DNA of 45,419 bases from an uncultured Acidimicrobiaceae bacterium (GTDB taxonomy: Bacteria; Actinomycetota; Acidimicrobiia; Acidimicrobiales; RAAP-2). Each line of letters begins with the position of its first letter. Positions within the stretch are counted from its first letter, which is position 1. The translations under genes and the position numbers were made by a program. Shown piece by piece: positions 1 through 7,771 of this stretch. The stretch lies in NCBI GenBank assembly GCA_937975915.1, contig CALJTY010000002.1, positions 1 to 45,419 of the forward strand, given 5' to 3'. The notes under the pieces were generated by a model. It did not search any database, had not been told where the DNA came from, and saw nothing but the letters and a program-made list of their open reading frames with translations.

Positions 1-115
1 CAACTTGGTCGGCGTGTTCAAACTCGCTCAAAGCTCCTTGGAGTTGACGTGTGCCCAGGTAGCAAAAGGGGCAAACAACATCACTCCAAACGTCAATAAA
101 AAACGGTGTATCCAT
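1..115 (-). CDS. FrnE-like DsbA-family thiol-disulfide oxidoreductase (5' part only)
   Basis: The gene runs off the left edge, so only about 38 N-terminal residues are visible. They begin at an ATG at 113-115 and read M-D-T-P-F-F-I-D-V-W-S-D-V-V, followed by CPFCYLG with the CxxC at residues 15-18. The pattern of a short beta strand, WSDVVCP and a CxxCY/LG active site is characteristic of the FrnE/2-hydroxychromene-2-carboxylate isomerase branch of DsbA-like thioredoxin-fold proteins, usually about 210-240 aa. There is no signal peptide, so it is probably cytoplasmic, as FrnE proteins are. It is divergent from the CoA-transferase at 160, with 44 bp between the starts. The family call rests on the active-site context only; substrate unknown. 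Confidence 0.75.
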   Translation of the reverse strand, partial: MDTPFFIDVWSDVVCPFCYLGTRQLQGALSEFEHADQV

Positions 116-159
116 AACCCCATCGTGCCACAAGAAGTAAATGGTGGCAGAATATCCAA

Positions 160-1458
160 ATGGGGGCACGTGAGTTAAGCGCACAAGATGCAATTGCTCT
201 CGTGCGCGCCAAAGACACTCTGGGTCTTGGCTTAATTACCTCAACCCCAGCAGGGCTGCTGAAAGAAATGTCCAAGCGCACCGATTGGGAAGAACTAACC
301 ATTAGCGGTGGTCTTGTTCTTGGCCATTACGAACTTTTCACACATCCTGGAGTTCATCTACGTGCAAGTTTTTATGGTGGCGGAGAGCGTGCTTACAAAG
401 CAAATGGGGGAGATGTTCAATTCATTCCAACATTTTTTCGTCACTACAACCTACTGATTCAACATTTGAAACCACGCGTCATGATGATGATTGGCACGAT
501 GCCGGACAAAAATGGTCGTGTGAATCTCTCGCTTTACAACGGGGCGCACCGAGAAGAATTTCTCGCCGCTGGCAGGGATCCGAATCGGATTCTTATTGTT
601 GAATGCTCACCTCACTACCCACGCACCATTGCACTGGAAGGATTCTCGAACGACATTTCAGTTGACGACATAGACGTCATTGTTGTTTCAGAGGAAAAAC
701 CTCCTATTTTTCCAAATGACTCTGGAACCATTGAAGACTTAAGAATCGCAGAACATGCTGCAAAGTTCGTTTCAGATGGCAGCACACTTCAAACAGGGAT
801 TGGTGCAGTTCCAAATCTCGTAGCCCAAGCACTGGTTAGGGGCAGTGGTGGCGACTACGGCGTTCATTCAGAAATGTTTACTGACGGACTTCTCGACCTT
901 ATTGTTTCTGGCAAAGTTTCAAATGCTCGAAAAACAATAAATAAAGGCAAGTCGGTAATTACATTCGCAGCGGGAAGCCAAGCAATGTACGACTTTATTA
1001 ATGACAACGACACCATTGGTGTCGCTCCTGTTTTTTACACGAATGATCCTCACATCATTGCTCAGAACCACAAAATGGTTTCAATTAATTCGGCACTTTC
1101 TGTTGACCTACAGGGTCAGATCTCAGCTGACGCAATAGGGGCACGTCAGTATTCAGGCGTTGGTGGACATCAGGACTTTGTTGAAGGAACGAGTCTTTCA
1201 CTGGAGCACACATCACTTATTTGCCTGCAATCAACTGCAACGGTTGGGGGTGTTCTAAAGAGTCGTATCATTGGTGAAATGCTTCCGTATTCTGCCGTTA
1301 CAACACCACGCCAACTCGCTGGTGTAATTGTCACCGAATATGGCGCTGCTGACCTTCGGGGATTATCAGTTCGTGAACGCGGTTATGCATTAAGCGAAAT
1401 TGCCCACCCCGACTTCCGTGACGAGCTTCGCGCGAACGCTGATCTGCTCGACCGTTAA
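160..1458 (+). CDS. Acetyl-CoA hydrolase / 4-hydroxybutyrate-type CoA-transferase
   Basis: A 432-aa protein of the acetyl-CoA hydrolase/transferase family (class I CoA-transferase fold, two tandem Rossmann-like halves). It moves CoA between acyl groups through a glutamyl-CoA thioester, or hydrolyses acyl-CoA. The central GVHSEMFTDG segment carries the likely catalytic Glu, and the later GGHQDFVEG segment is the typical CoA-binding motif of the family. Length matches the usual 420-440 aa. It is cytoplasmic with no signal peptide. The next gene's ATG follows the stop directly (TAA then ATG), so the two are probably co-transcribed. No good ribosome site precedes the ATG; CAGAAT six bases upstream could make it leaderless. 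The acyl donor and acceptor cannot be told from sequence. Confidence 0.85.
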   Translation: MGARELSAQDAIALVRAKDTLGLGLITSTPAGLLKEMSKRTDWEELTISGGLVLGHYELFTHPGVHLRASFYGGGERAYKANGGDVQFIPTFFRHYNLLIQHLKPRVMMMIGTMPDKNGRVNLSLYNGAHREEFLAAGRDPNRILIVECSPHYPRTIALEGFSNDISVDDIDVIVVSEEKPPIFPNDSGTIEDLRIAEHAAKFVSDGSTLQTGIGAVPNLVAQALVRGSGGDYGVHSEMFTDGLLDLIVSGKVSNARKTINKGKSVITFAAGSQAMYDFINDNDTIGVAPVFYTNDPHIIAQNHKMVSINSALSVDLQGQISADAIGARQYSGVGGHQDFVEGTSLSLEHTSLICLQSTATVGGVLKSRIIGEMLPYSAVTTPRQLAGVIVTEYGAADLRGLSVRERGYALSEIAHPDFRDELRANADLLDR

Positions 1459-3057
1459 ATGATCATCGTTAAGGATTTGGGCATCGAGATCGGTGCGCGC
1501 CGTATTCTCACTCCAGTCTCATTTGTTGTTGGAAATGGTGACAAGGTTGGTCTTGTTGGTCATAACGGTGCAGGAAAATCAACGCTTCTTTCGGTGATGC
1601 TCGGTTACCAGCCAGAACACCTTCGTATTACTGGAACCGTTCAACACCAAGGCACCCTGAGCCATCTCCCACAAGAACCAGTTCCTGGAGGGCTTGGCGT
1701 TGAGCCAATTGGACTCTCTCACGTCCTGTCTGCGCGCGGCCTCGACTCAATTGATGCAGAAATGCAAAAGGCGCGACACGAACTTTCTGCAAACCCGACC
1801 GAAGAGACCATCGAGAAATTTACTTCGTTAGAAGAATCATTCCGTGAGCGTGGTGGATATGAAGCTGAGTCTGAAGTTGCTCGACTTGCTGCGGGACTAG
1901 GACTCGAAGAGGAACTGCTACTCGAAGATCTCGATTCACTTTCTGGTGGACAGCGTCGACGCATTGACCTTATGAGGGTTCTCTACGAAGAGCCAGAAAC
2001 AATGGTGCTCGACGAACCTACAAACCACCTCGACAAAGCGGCGAAGCGCTGGCTCTTTGACGAGCTAGAGCGATTCCGTGGAACTGTTGTTGTGATCAGT
2101 CACGACCTCCCCTTGCTCGATAAGGCAATTACACGCGTGCTCGCACTACGCGATGGACAGCTTCGCGAATACAAAGGCAATTACTCAAAGTTCCTTCAAC
2201 AAGAAGAAGAGCGCCGCTTAAGCGAAGAGAAAACTGCTGGTCAACAAGACGAACAAATTAAAAAAATGAAAACGCTCGCTGACGGGATGCGAGGGCAAAC
2301 CGCGAGCCGTGCACGTGTTGCAAAAGTACTTGACCGAAAAGTTGAAAAACTCGAGGATAATCGCATTGAAGTGACAAAAAAAGAACGAAAAGTTGTCTTT
2401 AAACTCCCACAACCACCACGTAGTGGTGATATTCCAATGACTGTTGAGCACGTTGCTGTTAAATACGACAAGCTCGATGTACTTAGAGACATGAACTTCA
2501 TTACTCGCCGCGGTGATCGAATAGTTATTGTCGGGAAAAACGGAGCAGGAAAATCCTCACTTCTACGTTGTTTGGCAGGAACACAAAAAGTTCAAACTGG
2601 TGTAGTCAAGTTTGGCGCAAACGTAACTGTTGGTTACTTTGCCCAGGAGAGCGAGCAGATCGACTTCAGCAAGTCTGTGCTCGACAACTTAGAAAACGCA
2701 ACTGTAGTTACCGAAGTAGAGCGGCGCGCGCTACTTGGAGCGTTTGGACTAAAGGGTTCGGCGGCTCATCAGATGCCTGGGACGCTCTCAGGTGGAGAAC
2801 GAGCAAAATTGGCTTTAGCGTTACTTGCATCATCAGACGCAAACCTGCTTCTACTTGACGAACCCACAAACAACCTTGACCCCGCCAGTGTTGAAGCGCT
2901 GGGCGTAATGATGGGTCAGTGGAAGGGAACAATCGTTGCGGTGAGTCACGAACGACCATTTGTTGAAGCGCTTAAGCCAACACACGCTGTTTTGTTGCCA
3001 GAGGAATATTTCGACCTTTGGCGCGATGACTACATGGAATTAATCGAACAACGCTAA
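1459..3057 (+). CDS. ABC-F family ATPase (ribosome-associated type)
   Basis: A 532-aa protein with two ABC cassettes and no membrane segment, the mark of ABC-F proteins that act on the ribosome (EttA/Uup/resistance types) rather than as transporters. Cassette 1 has Walker A GHNGAGKST (residues 34-42), signature LSGGQRRR and LDEPTNHLD near 184. Cassette 2 has GKNGAGKSS near 359, LSGGERAK and LDEPTNNLD near 466. Between them is a charged, Lys/Glu-rich linker (about residues 235-305), the P-site tRNA interaction motif region. There is no long C-terminal extension. It starts immediately after the CoA-transferase stop. A small 5-bp hairpin (CCTCT/AGAGG) sits just after the stop without a T-run, so it is a weak terminator at best. 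The subfamily cannot be assigned by eye. Confidence 0.9.
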   Translation: MIIVKDLGIEIGARRILTPVSFVVGNGDKVGLVGHNGAGKSTLLSVMLGYQPEHLRITGTVQHQGTLSHLPQEPVPGGLGVEPIGLSHVLSARGLDSIDAEMQKARHELSANPTEETIEKFTSLEESFRERGGYEAESEVARLAAGLGLEEELLLEDLDSLSGGQRRRIDLMRVLYEEPETMVLDEPTNHLDKAAKRWLFDELERFRGTVVVISHDLPLLDKAITRVLALRDGQLREYKGNYSKFLQQEEERRLSEEKTAGQQDEQIKKMKTLADGMRGQTASRARVAKVLDRKVEKLEDNRIEVTKKERKVVFKLPQPPRSGDIPMTVEHVAVKYDKLDVLRDMNFITRRGDRIVIVGKNGAGKSSLLRCLAGTQKVQTGVVKFGANVTVGYFAQESEQIDFSKSVLDNLENATVVTEVERRALLGAFGLKGSAAHQMPGTLSGGERAKLALALLASSDANLLLLDEPTNNLDPASVEALGVMMGQWKGTIVAVSHERPFVEALKPTHAVLLPEEYFDLWRDDYMELIEQR

Positions 3058-3218
3058 ACCTCTTGAAGAGGTAACTCAGCAAACAGTCATCGTTTCAGAA
3101 TGAAGTTGTTGTGACTCGAGTCCCTCACAACCCACTTATGTAAGTGAATCCGAGTTCTATGTCCAAACCTTGGATGTGGTTCAAACTCTTGAATAGTGGA
3201 TACATCTGCCCAGCGTCA

Positions 3219-4427
3219 TCATGACTTTACCTGCCGACTTATCTCCGCGGCAATAGCAGAGGCAATAATCGGGCAAGCGTCAGACCAGGCAATGCCGTAC
3301 TCCTGTTTAAATGCTTGTACAAATGTTTGTCCTCGACCTACATCCTCATACATTTTCATGATTGCACCAGGACCTTTTATGTTGACGAGGATTTCTATAG
3401 CCATAAATCCGATTGAGTAAACATTATCTGACGGGTATTTAGTCCAATAACTCCAATTATCTTGATTTGGCAGAAAAACTGGATTTGGATTGAGGAATGT
3501 AGTTATCCAATCCGAGGTGAGTGTTGAGGTATTGCCATATTTGTTTGCTAAATCTCGTGTACGAAAAGTTAAAAAGTCAGAGTACTTCACGCTCAATCTT
3601 GCTACCGATCCTGACCATTGTGCAGTTCCTTCCATGAGCCACTGTGGTAAGTCGCCGTAGCAACCCGCACCTCCCCGACACACAGCATTAATCCCTTGAA
3701 TTGTGTGCGTGTATTCATGTGCAATTACGACACCATCCATGGTGCTTTGTTCGAGCGGATATCCATAATCGCCTCCCTGCCCGAGTAAAATCACCCCATC
3801 ACTGGCTGCATTAATTCCTGCAATGCCGCCAATACATCCTGACGATTGACGACAATAGTTTGCAGCAGCGCTTGCAAGATAATTATTCGGGCGAAGCAAT
3901 TCGTATTGTTGTTGCGCCCATGCGATATCGTCTTTGGAATATTTAATGACGTAGAGGTTTTTAACTTGAGAAGAATTTGAGTAAAGTTTCGAAAGTAAAT
4001 TAAGGGAATCAATTGACTTTGCATCATTTGGGTTTGTGTTCGGCCCTACCAATACATTTACCGTACCTAGCGGACTGGAAGATTTTTGAATTTGCTGACT
4101 TGCTTGGAGCCAGGCTCCATAAATAATTCCATCGATTCGAGAAGGTAGATCCTCGAAGGAAGTGGGAGCAAGCGGTTGAGAAAATGGCTTCTCATTTGTT
4201 GGTGTTGCAGTTGGTGTTGGCTTCTTTACAGCAATCCCTTTACTCCAAACTAATTTCTTCCCAGATTTAATACATGTAAAAACCTTGTTTTGATAGGTAA
4301 CTTTTTGCTTATAAACCTTGCAGGCAGATCCAGGAGTTATTTTCTGAGCAGATACAGCATTCATTGGAATCAGGGTAAGTGCCAGGGCAATGAGTAATCC
4401 CTTACCAAGACTCTTCCTGATTCTCAT
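3219..4427 (-). CDS. Secreted HExxH metallopeptidase-like protein
   Basis: A 402-aa exported protein. A signal peptide (MRIRK then a hydrophobic run to about residue 27, ending AVSA) precedes a short Cys-containing module (about 29-65) and a Pro/Thr-rich linker. The C-terminal region has HEYTH at 237-241 and a downstream Glu in PQWLMEGTAQW (E266), giving HExxH-x24-E. This is a gluzincin-like zinc site (peptidase MA-like). Similar proteins with the same N-terminal Cys module are known to me from freshwater actinobacteria, but the substrate is unknown. It is transcribed alone; the next gene upstream is TetR, 205 bp away. Coding is visibly more AT-rich than the neighbouring kinase locus, so recent acquisition is possible but not shown. 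Confidence 0.7.
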   Translation of the reverse strand: MRIRKSLGKGLLIALALTLIPMNAVSAQKITPGSACKVYKQKVTYQNKVFTCIKSGKKLVWSKGIAVKKPTPTATPTNEKPFSQPLAPTSFEDLPSRIDGIIYGAWLQASQQIQKSSSPLGTVNVLVGPNTNPNDAKSIDSLNLLSKLYSNSSQVKNLYVIKYSKDDIAWAQQQYELLRPNNYLASAAANYCRQSSGCIGGIAGINAASDGVILLGQGGDYGYPLEQSTMDGVVIAHEYTHTIQGINAVCRGGAGCYGDLPQWLMEGTAQWSGSVARLSVKYSDFLTFRTRDLANKYGNTSTLTSDWITTFLNPNPVFLPNQDNWSYWTKYPSDNVYSIGFMAIEILVNIKGPGAIMKMYEDVGRGQTFVQAFKQEYGIAWSDACPIIASAIAAEISRQVKS

Positions 4428-4452
4428 TCCAAAAGGGTAATAGGAAGATCAA

Positions 4453-4502
4453 GCCAAGAGGGAATTTGAGCAGTCATTTCTGCTCTTACCTCCCAAATTG
4501 GC
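4453..4502. repeat. Imperfect inverted repeat between the peptidase and TetR genes
   Basis: GCCAA (4453-4457) pairs with TTGGC (4498-4502), and an inner perfect stem GAGCAG/CTGCTC encloses the loop TCATTT. The flanks GAGGGA and TCCC also pair partly. It lies downstream of the TetR gene and upstream of the peptidase gene, both on the minus strand. It could be a TetR terminator or an operator for the peptidase. There is no strong T-run, which weakens the terminator reading. Confidence 0.4.
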
Positions 4503-4632
4503 TTAATGGTCTTTAAATTACCTTGATTTGTCCTTGGCTATCCCTAATATTGGAGATGAGTCAAGAACGGATATATCCGCATAGTGGGTCAAAGGGAATG
4601 GTTTGAAGGTTTGATAACGAGTCACTAAGTAC

Positions 4633-5262
4633 TTACTCAGAGTCTTCAAGTGAGAGTAAATACAGTGTTGCGGCACGAGTTGTTTCTCTAAAGTAGCCAT
4701 CAATCCGTCCATCAGCTGCTTCAATGTTGTTAAAAAACGATTGAGCAAGGTCGTAGCAAACTCGCGCAGCGTACTGACTTTTCCTGACGCTAATTGATGG
4801 AAATCGAATTCGCATTGCTCTTCCGAGTCCTTCTGCAATTTCTAAATCGGATGCTTTAATGAATTCAGAAAACTCAGGCAGTGCTCGAAGAATTTTATAA
4901 AGAGGGTTTGACCGTGGGTCATCCAATCGAATCTTGAGCCCTATTCGAAGCGTGTCTTCCACCCACACACCAATGTCTGTGGCGGTAGCGAGATCATTGA
5001 ACTTCGTACCGAATTCCCTGGCACGAGTATCTCGTTCAATTTGCGCCAAATGAAGAACAATCGCGTTCTTATCTTCAAAGTATCTATAGACAGATCGAAT
5101 GTTTACATCAGCACGCTCAGCAACAGAATTAGTCGTCAGTGCTTGGTAGCCGTCATAAGCAACTATGTCGTAGGCGGCTTCGAGAATGCGCTTGGTGGTT
5201 TCAATGGCACGCTGTTGCTGCGGCTTTGTGACTTCAAGCTCGTTGCTTACATTTAGTGCCAT
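4633..5262 (-). CDS. TetR/AcrR-family transcriptional regulator
   Basis: A 209-aa one-component repressor-like protein. The N-terminal helix-turn-helix (about residues 18-65) shows the family pattern: RILEAAYDIVAYDGYQALTT, then VAERADVNIRSVYRYFEDKNAIV, where SVYRYF-x-K is the recognition-helix end. The rest is an all-helical ligand/dimerisation domain with no recognisable ligand class. The ATG at 5260-5262 is supported by a TACAAT box exactly seven bases upstream (leaderless start). TetR proteins often control themselves and a neighbour; the peptidase gene downstream and tRNA-Leu upstream are the only neighbours on this strand, so the target is unclear. Confidence 0.88.
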   Translation of the reverse strand: MALNVSNELEVTKPQQQRAIETTKRILEAAYDIVAYDGYQALTTNSVAERADVNIRSVYRYFEDKNAIVLHLAQIERDTRAREFGTKFNDLATATDIGVWVEDTLRIGLKIRLDDPRSNPLYKILRALPEFSEFIKASDLEIAEGLGRAMRIRFPSISVRKSQYAARVCYDLAQSFFNNIEAADGRIDGYFRETTRAATLYLLSLEDSE

Positions 5263-5269
5263 AACTTTG

Positions 5270-5275
5270 ATTGTA
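5270..5275 (-). promoter_or_regulatory. -10 box TACAAT of leaderless TetR transcript
   Basis: On the minus strand TACAAT is followed by a 7-nt spacer and then the TetR ATG, which places the expected transcription start on the start codon. I see no convincing -35 box at 17 bp. Confidence 0.55.
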
Positions 5276-5320
5276 ACGAAGAAGGTGCTGAGCCCTTATT
5301 TGTAGTACGGATAAGGCAAA

Positions 5321-5406
5321 TGGTGGGCGAGGCGGGACTTGAACCCGCACTCCCTTTCGAGAACTAGCACCTGAAGCTAGCGCGTCTGCCATTTCGCCAC
5401 TCGCCC
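5321..5406 (-). tRNA. tRNA-Leu (anticodon CAG)
   Basis: On the minus strand the acceptor stem GGGCGAG (5' end at 5406) pairs with CTCGCCC, followed by discriminator A and an encoded CCA (5321-5323). The anticodon stem-loop reads CTAGC-TTCAGGT-GCTAG, giving CAG. A long variable arm (class II) and the T-loop GGTTCAAGTCC are present; 86 nt is right for tRNA-Leu. It is divergent from fhaA, with TAATGT about 10 nt upstream as a possible -10. Confidence 0.97.
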
Positions 5407-5490
5407 GAGAATACGAACATTACTTCAATAAGGAAACCGTATTAATTGCAGCACTTTAAGCACCGCTACGCCCGGTACAGTTGAAGGTAT

Positions 5491-6138
5491 ATGGCTTTAA
5501 AAAATGTCGAAAACCGTTTAGAGCGACTCTTTGAGCGAACATTGTCACGCCCCTTTAAGAATGCACTGCAGCCAATCGAAATCGGATCAAGAATCATCAG
5601 AGAGATTGACTTGTCCCGTCGACTTTCAAGCAGTGGACCAATTTCTCCAAATCATGTCCAGGTGTGGCTAAGTGCAGTAGACGCCGAACGATTTAATGGT
5701 TTTCAGAAAGCACTCATTGCTGAACTTGAAGAAACTGTTCGCCAACACGCACTCAACGAGGGATACAACTTTGTTGGTCCTGTTTCGGTTGAAGTTTTTA
5801 TCGATGATGAACTAAAAACTGGCGACGTGGCCGTCGAAACCAAGTTTGTGGGCGGAGAAAGCGAACCGCGCCTTATCTGTGCTGATGGAAGATCATTTGC
5901 TCTGGGAGACAGACCATTAATTATTGGCCGTAGTCCCGATGTTGATGTAGTCATCAACGACACCAATACTTCACGTCGACACGCAGAAGTTTGGAAAACC
6001 AGTGAAGGCATCGCGGTGCGAGACCTTCAATCAACAAACGGTACGTACGTTAATGGTCACAAGATCACTGCAGTCTCACTGTCACCTCGTGATGACATAA
6101 CGGTTGGCCTCGTTCATTTTCGGATTGAGTTAGCTTGA
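5491..6138 (+). CDS. fhaA: FhaA-like protein (DUF3662 + FHA domain)
   Basis: A 215-aa protein, first gene of the Ser/Thr kinase operon. Residues 1-115 match the FhaA N-terminal domain (VENRLERLFERTLSRPF at the start, then the long basic helical region). Residues about 135-215 are a forkhead-associated domain with the phosphothreonine-binding set GRSPDVDV, SRRHAEV and TNGTYVNG. Such proteins bind phosphorylated partners (in mycobacteria, the lipid II flippase MviN) and regulate peptidoglycan synthesis. It is shorter than mycobacterial FhaA, which has a long disordered linker; here the two domains are almost directly joined. The stop overlaps the fhaB start by 4 nt. TACAGT lies 9 nt before the ATG. 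Confidence 0.92.
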   Translation: MALKNVENRLERLFERTLSRPFKNALQPIEIGSRIIREIDLSRRLSSSGPISPNHVQVWLSAVDAERFNGFQKALIAELEETVRQHALNEGYNFVGPVSVEVFIDDELKTGDVAVETKFVGGESEPRLICADGRSFALGDRPLIIGRSPDVDVVINDTNTSRRHAEVWKTSEGIAVRDLQSTNGTYVNGHKITAVSLSPRDDITVGLVHFRIELA

Positions 6139-6581
6139 GTCTTCTAGCCGCCTCGAACTACGCAGCAGTGGTTCGTCCACTGCAAATCCTTGTAATGGTT
6201 GTCGCTATTTTGTTTTTTGCGCGGGTGATTCGTGTCGCTTCGGCTCAAGTTTCTCCTCCAGACGAGGTAAGCCGTGGACGGCGACGCTCACAAAATCTGC
6301 ACATTGAATTCATTGAGCCCCTTGATCGTGCTGGCCAAAGACTCGACATAGATGCCGCAGTGGTGATTGGTCGAAGCCCGGAATGTGACTTGCAATTAAA
6401 CGACAACTTTTTGTCATCACGTCACGCACGCATTGCTAATGATTCGGGTGAGCTGTCAATTGAAGACCTTGAATCTACAAACGGAACATACGTAAATCAG
6501 CAACTAGTTAAGGGTCGCGTTCACCTTGAGCGCGGGGACATCGTGCAGGTTGGCGGCGTCTTGTTCGAGGTGGTTCGTTGA
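6135..6581 (+). CDS. fhaB: FhaB/FipA-like membrane-anchored FHA protein
   Basis: A 148-aa protein starting at a TTG that overlaps the fhaA stop (TTGA). One N-terminal transmembrane helix (about residues 14-32) is followed by a short linker and a C-terminal FHA domain (about 65-148) with GRSPECDL, SSRHARI and TNGTYVN. This is the FhaB (FipA) arrangement seen in mycobacterial division-control loci, where it binds phosphothreonine on partners such as FtsZ complexes. It is translationally coupled at both ends: its stop overlaps the next TTG start by 4 nt. Confidence 0.9.
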   Translation: MSLLAASNYAAVVRPLQILVMVVAILFFARVIRVASAQVSPPDEVSRGRRRSQNLHIEFIEPLDRAGQRLDIDAAVVIGRSPECDLQLNDNFLSSRHARIANDSGELSIEDLESTNGTYVNQQLVKGRVHLERGDIVQVGGVLFEVVR

Positions 6582-7768
6582 CCCGCTGGCGTTTTGCCGC
6601 AGCTACTGATACTGGTGTCGTTCGTGCGACCAACCAGGATGCCCTGCATGTTGACAATCAACTGGCGATAATCGCTGACGGCATGGGTGGTCACGCTGCG
6701 GGTGAAGTGGCCTCAGAGATGGCTGTAAGTCTTGTGAAAGAAGACTTTGCACGTAGTGGTGCAGTTGAGGGACTGCACGAAGCTATTGAAAAAGCAAACC
6801 TTGCGATTATTAAAGATGCGAGCGATAACCCAGAACGTTTTGGAATGGGAACAACTGTCATCGCGGTTGGCATTACATATGACGCTGAAGGAGTTGGGTC
6901 TCCGACGCTATTTAACGTTGGTGACTCGCGTGCATATCAACTTAGAGATGGAGCACTTCGCCAGTTAAGTGAAGATCACAGTGTTGCTGAAGAGTGGGTC
7001 CGTATGGGCAGGCTCACTCCAGAAGAAGCACTGACACACCCACGTCGCCATCAGCTAACACGAGCGCTAGGCGTCGAAGAGAAATTAGACATTGATGTTT
7101 TGTCGCTCAACATTCACGTCGGTGATCGAATTTTGCTATGCAGTGATGGACTGACAAATGAGCTGACAAACGAAGAGATTGGACGCATCGCATCTTCGCC
7201 AAACCCACTCGAAGATGCCGTTGTTGAACTTGTGGACGGTGCAAAACGTGCCGGAGGAAATGACAACATTTCCGTTATTTTGTTGGAGTTTGATGAGGTT
7301 TCACTCGCGAGCAACCCAATTAACAAAACTGTTAGCTCAACTCCTCCACCTGAAGCAAAGGTTGCGCAGTCACCGCCAACAATTATTCGACGACGACAAT
7401 TCTCATGGCGTGTTTATGGCGGTGCTGGTGTGTTTGCGCTTCTAATCCTGGGTTTTGTTCTGATTATGCATTGGTACGCATACTCAACGTTTTATTTAGC
7501 AAATGACAATGGTGTTGTGGGTGTTTACCAAGGTCAACCCAATGGTGTCTTGTGGTTCCAACCCGAAAAGGTGCTCGACACGACCTACCAAGTTTCGCAA
7601 CTCAGACCGGCAGACCAACAAGCCCTTAATGCCACCATTGCTGAACCAACACTCAATGCGGCACTGAATTACGCAGCGTATTTGCACACCGCATGGACTC
7701 TTTCAAGTAATTCTGCGGCAACCACCTCAACGGTTGTTACAACAACAACCCAAGCGAAGAAAGGATAA
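6578..7768 (+). CDS. pstP: PP2C-type Ser/Thr phosphatase
   Basis: A 396-aa phosphatase that reverses PknB phosphorylation. The catalytic domain (about 1-240) carries the metal-binding and core motifs: an early Arg in VRATNQD, DGMGGH, GDSRAY, SDGLTN and GGNDNIS. A membrane helix lies at about 275-298, followed by an extracellular tail rich in Thr and Ser. This architecture matches PstP of actinobacteria. The start is a TTG overlapping the fhaB stop. The gene that normally follows in actinobacteria, rodA/ftsW, is missing; pbpA follows after 3 nt. Confidence 0.93.
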   Translation: MTRWRFAAATDTGVVRATNQDALHVDNQLAIIADGMGGHAAGEVASEMAVSLVKEDFARSGAVEGLHEAIEKANLAIIKDASDNPERFGMGTTVIAVGITYDAEGVGSPTLFNVGDSRAYQLRDGALRQLSEDHSVAEEWVRMGRLTPEEALTHPRRHQLTRALGVEEKLDIDVLSLNIHVGDRILLCSDGLTNELTNEEIGRIASSPNPLEDAVVELVDGAKRAGGNDNISVILLEFDEVSLASNPINKTVSSTPPPEAKVAQSPPTIIRRRQFSWRVYGGAGVFALLILGFVLIMHWYAYSTFYLANDNGVVGVYQGQPNGVLWFQPEKVLDTTYQVSQLRPADQQALNATIAEPTLNAALNYAAYLHTAWTLSSNSAATTSTVVTTTTQAKKG

Positions 7769-7771
7769 GAG

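Noticed and set aside
93..302. Minus-strand frame across the CoA-transferase start
   Set aside because: It is antisense to a clear gene, has no homologous features, and conflicts with the FrnE-like gene start on the same strand.
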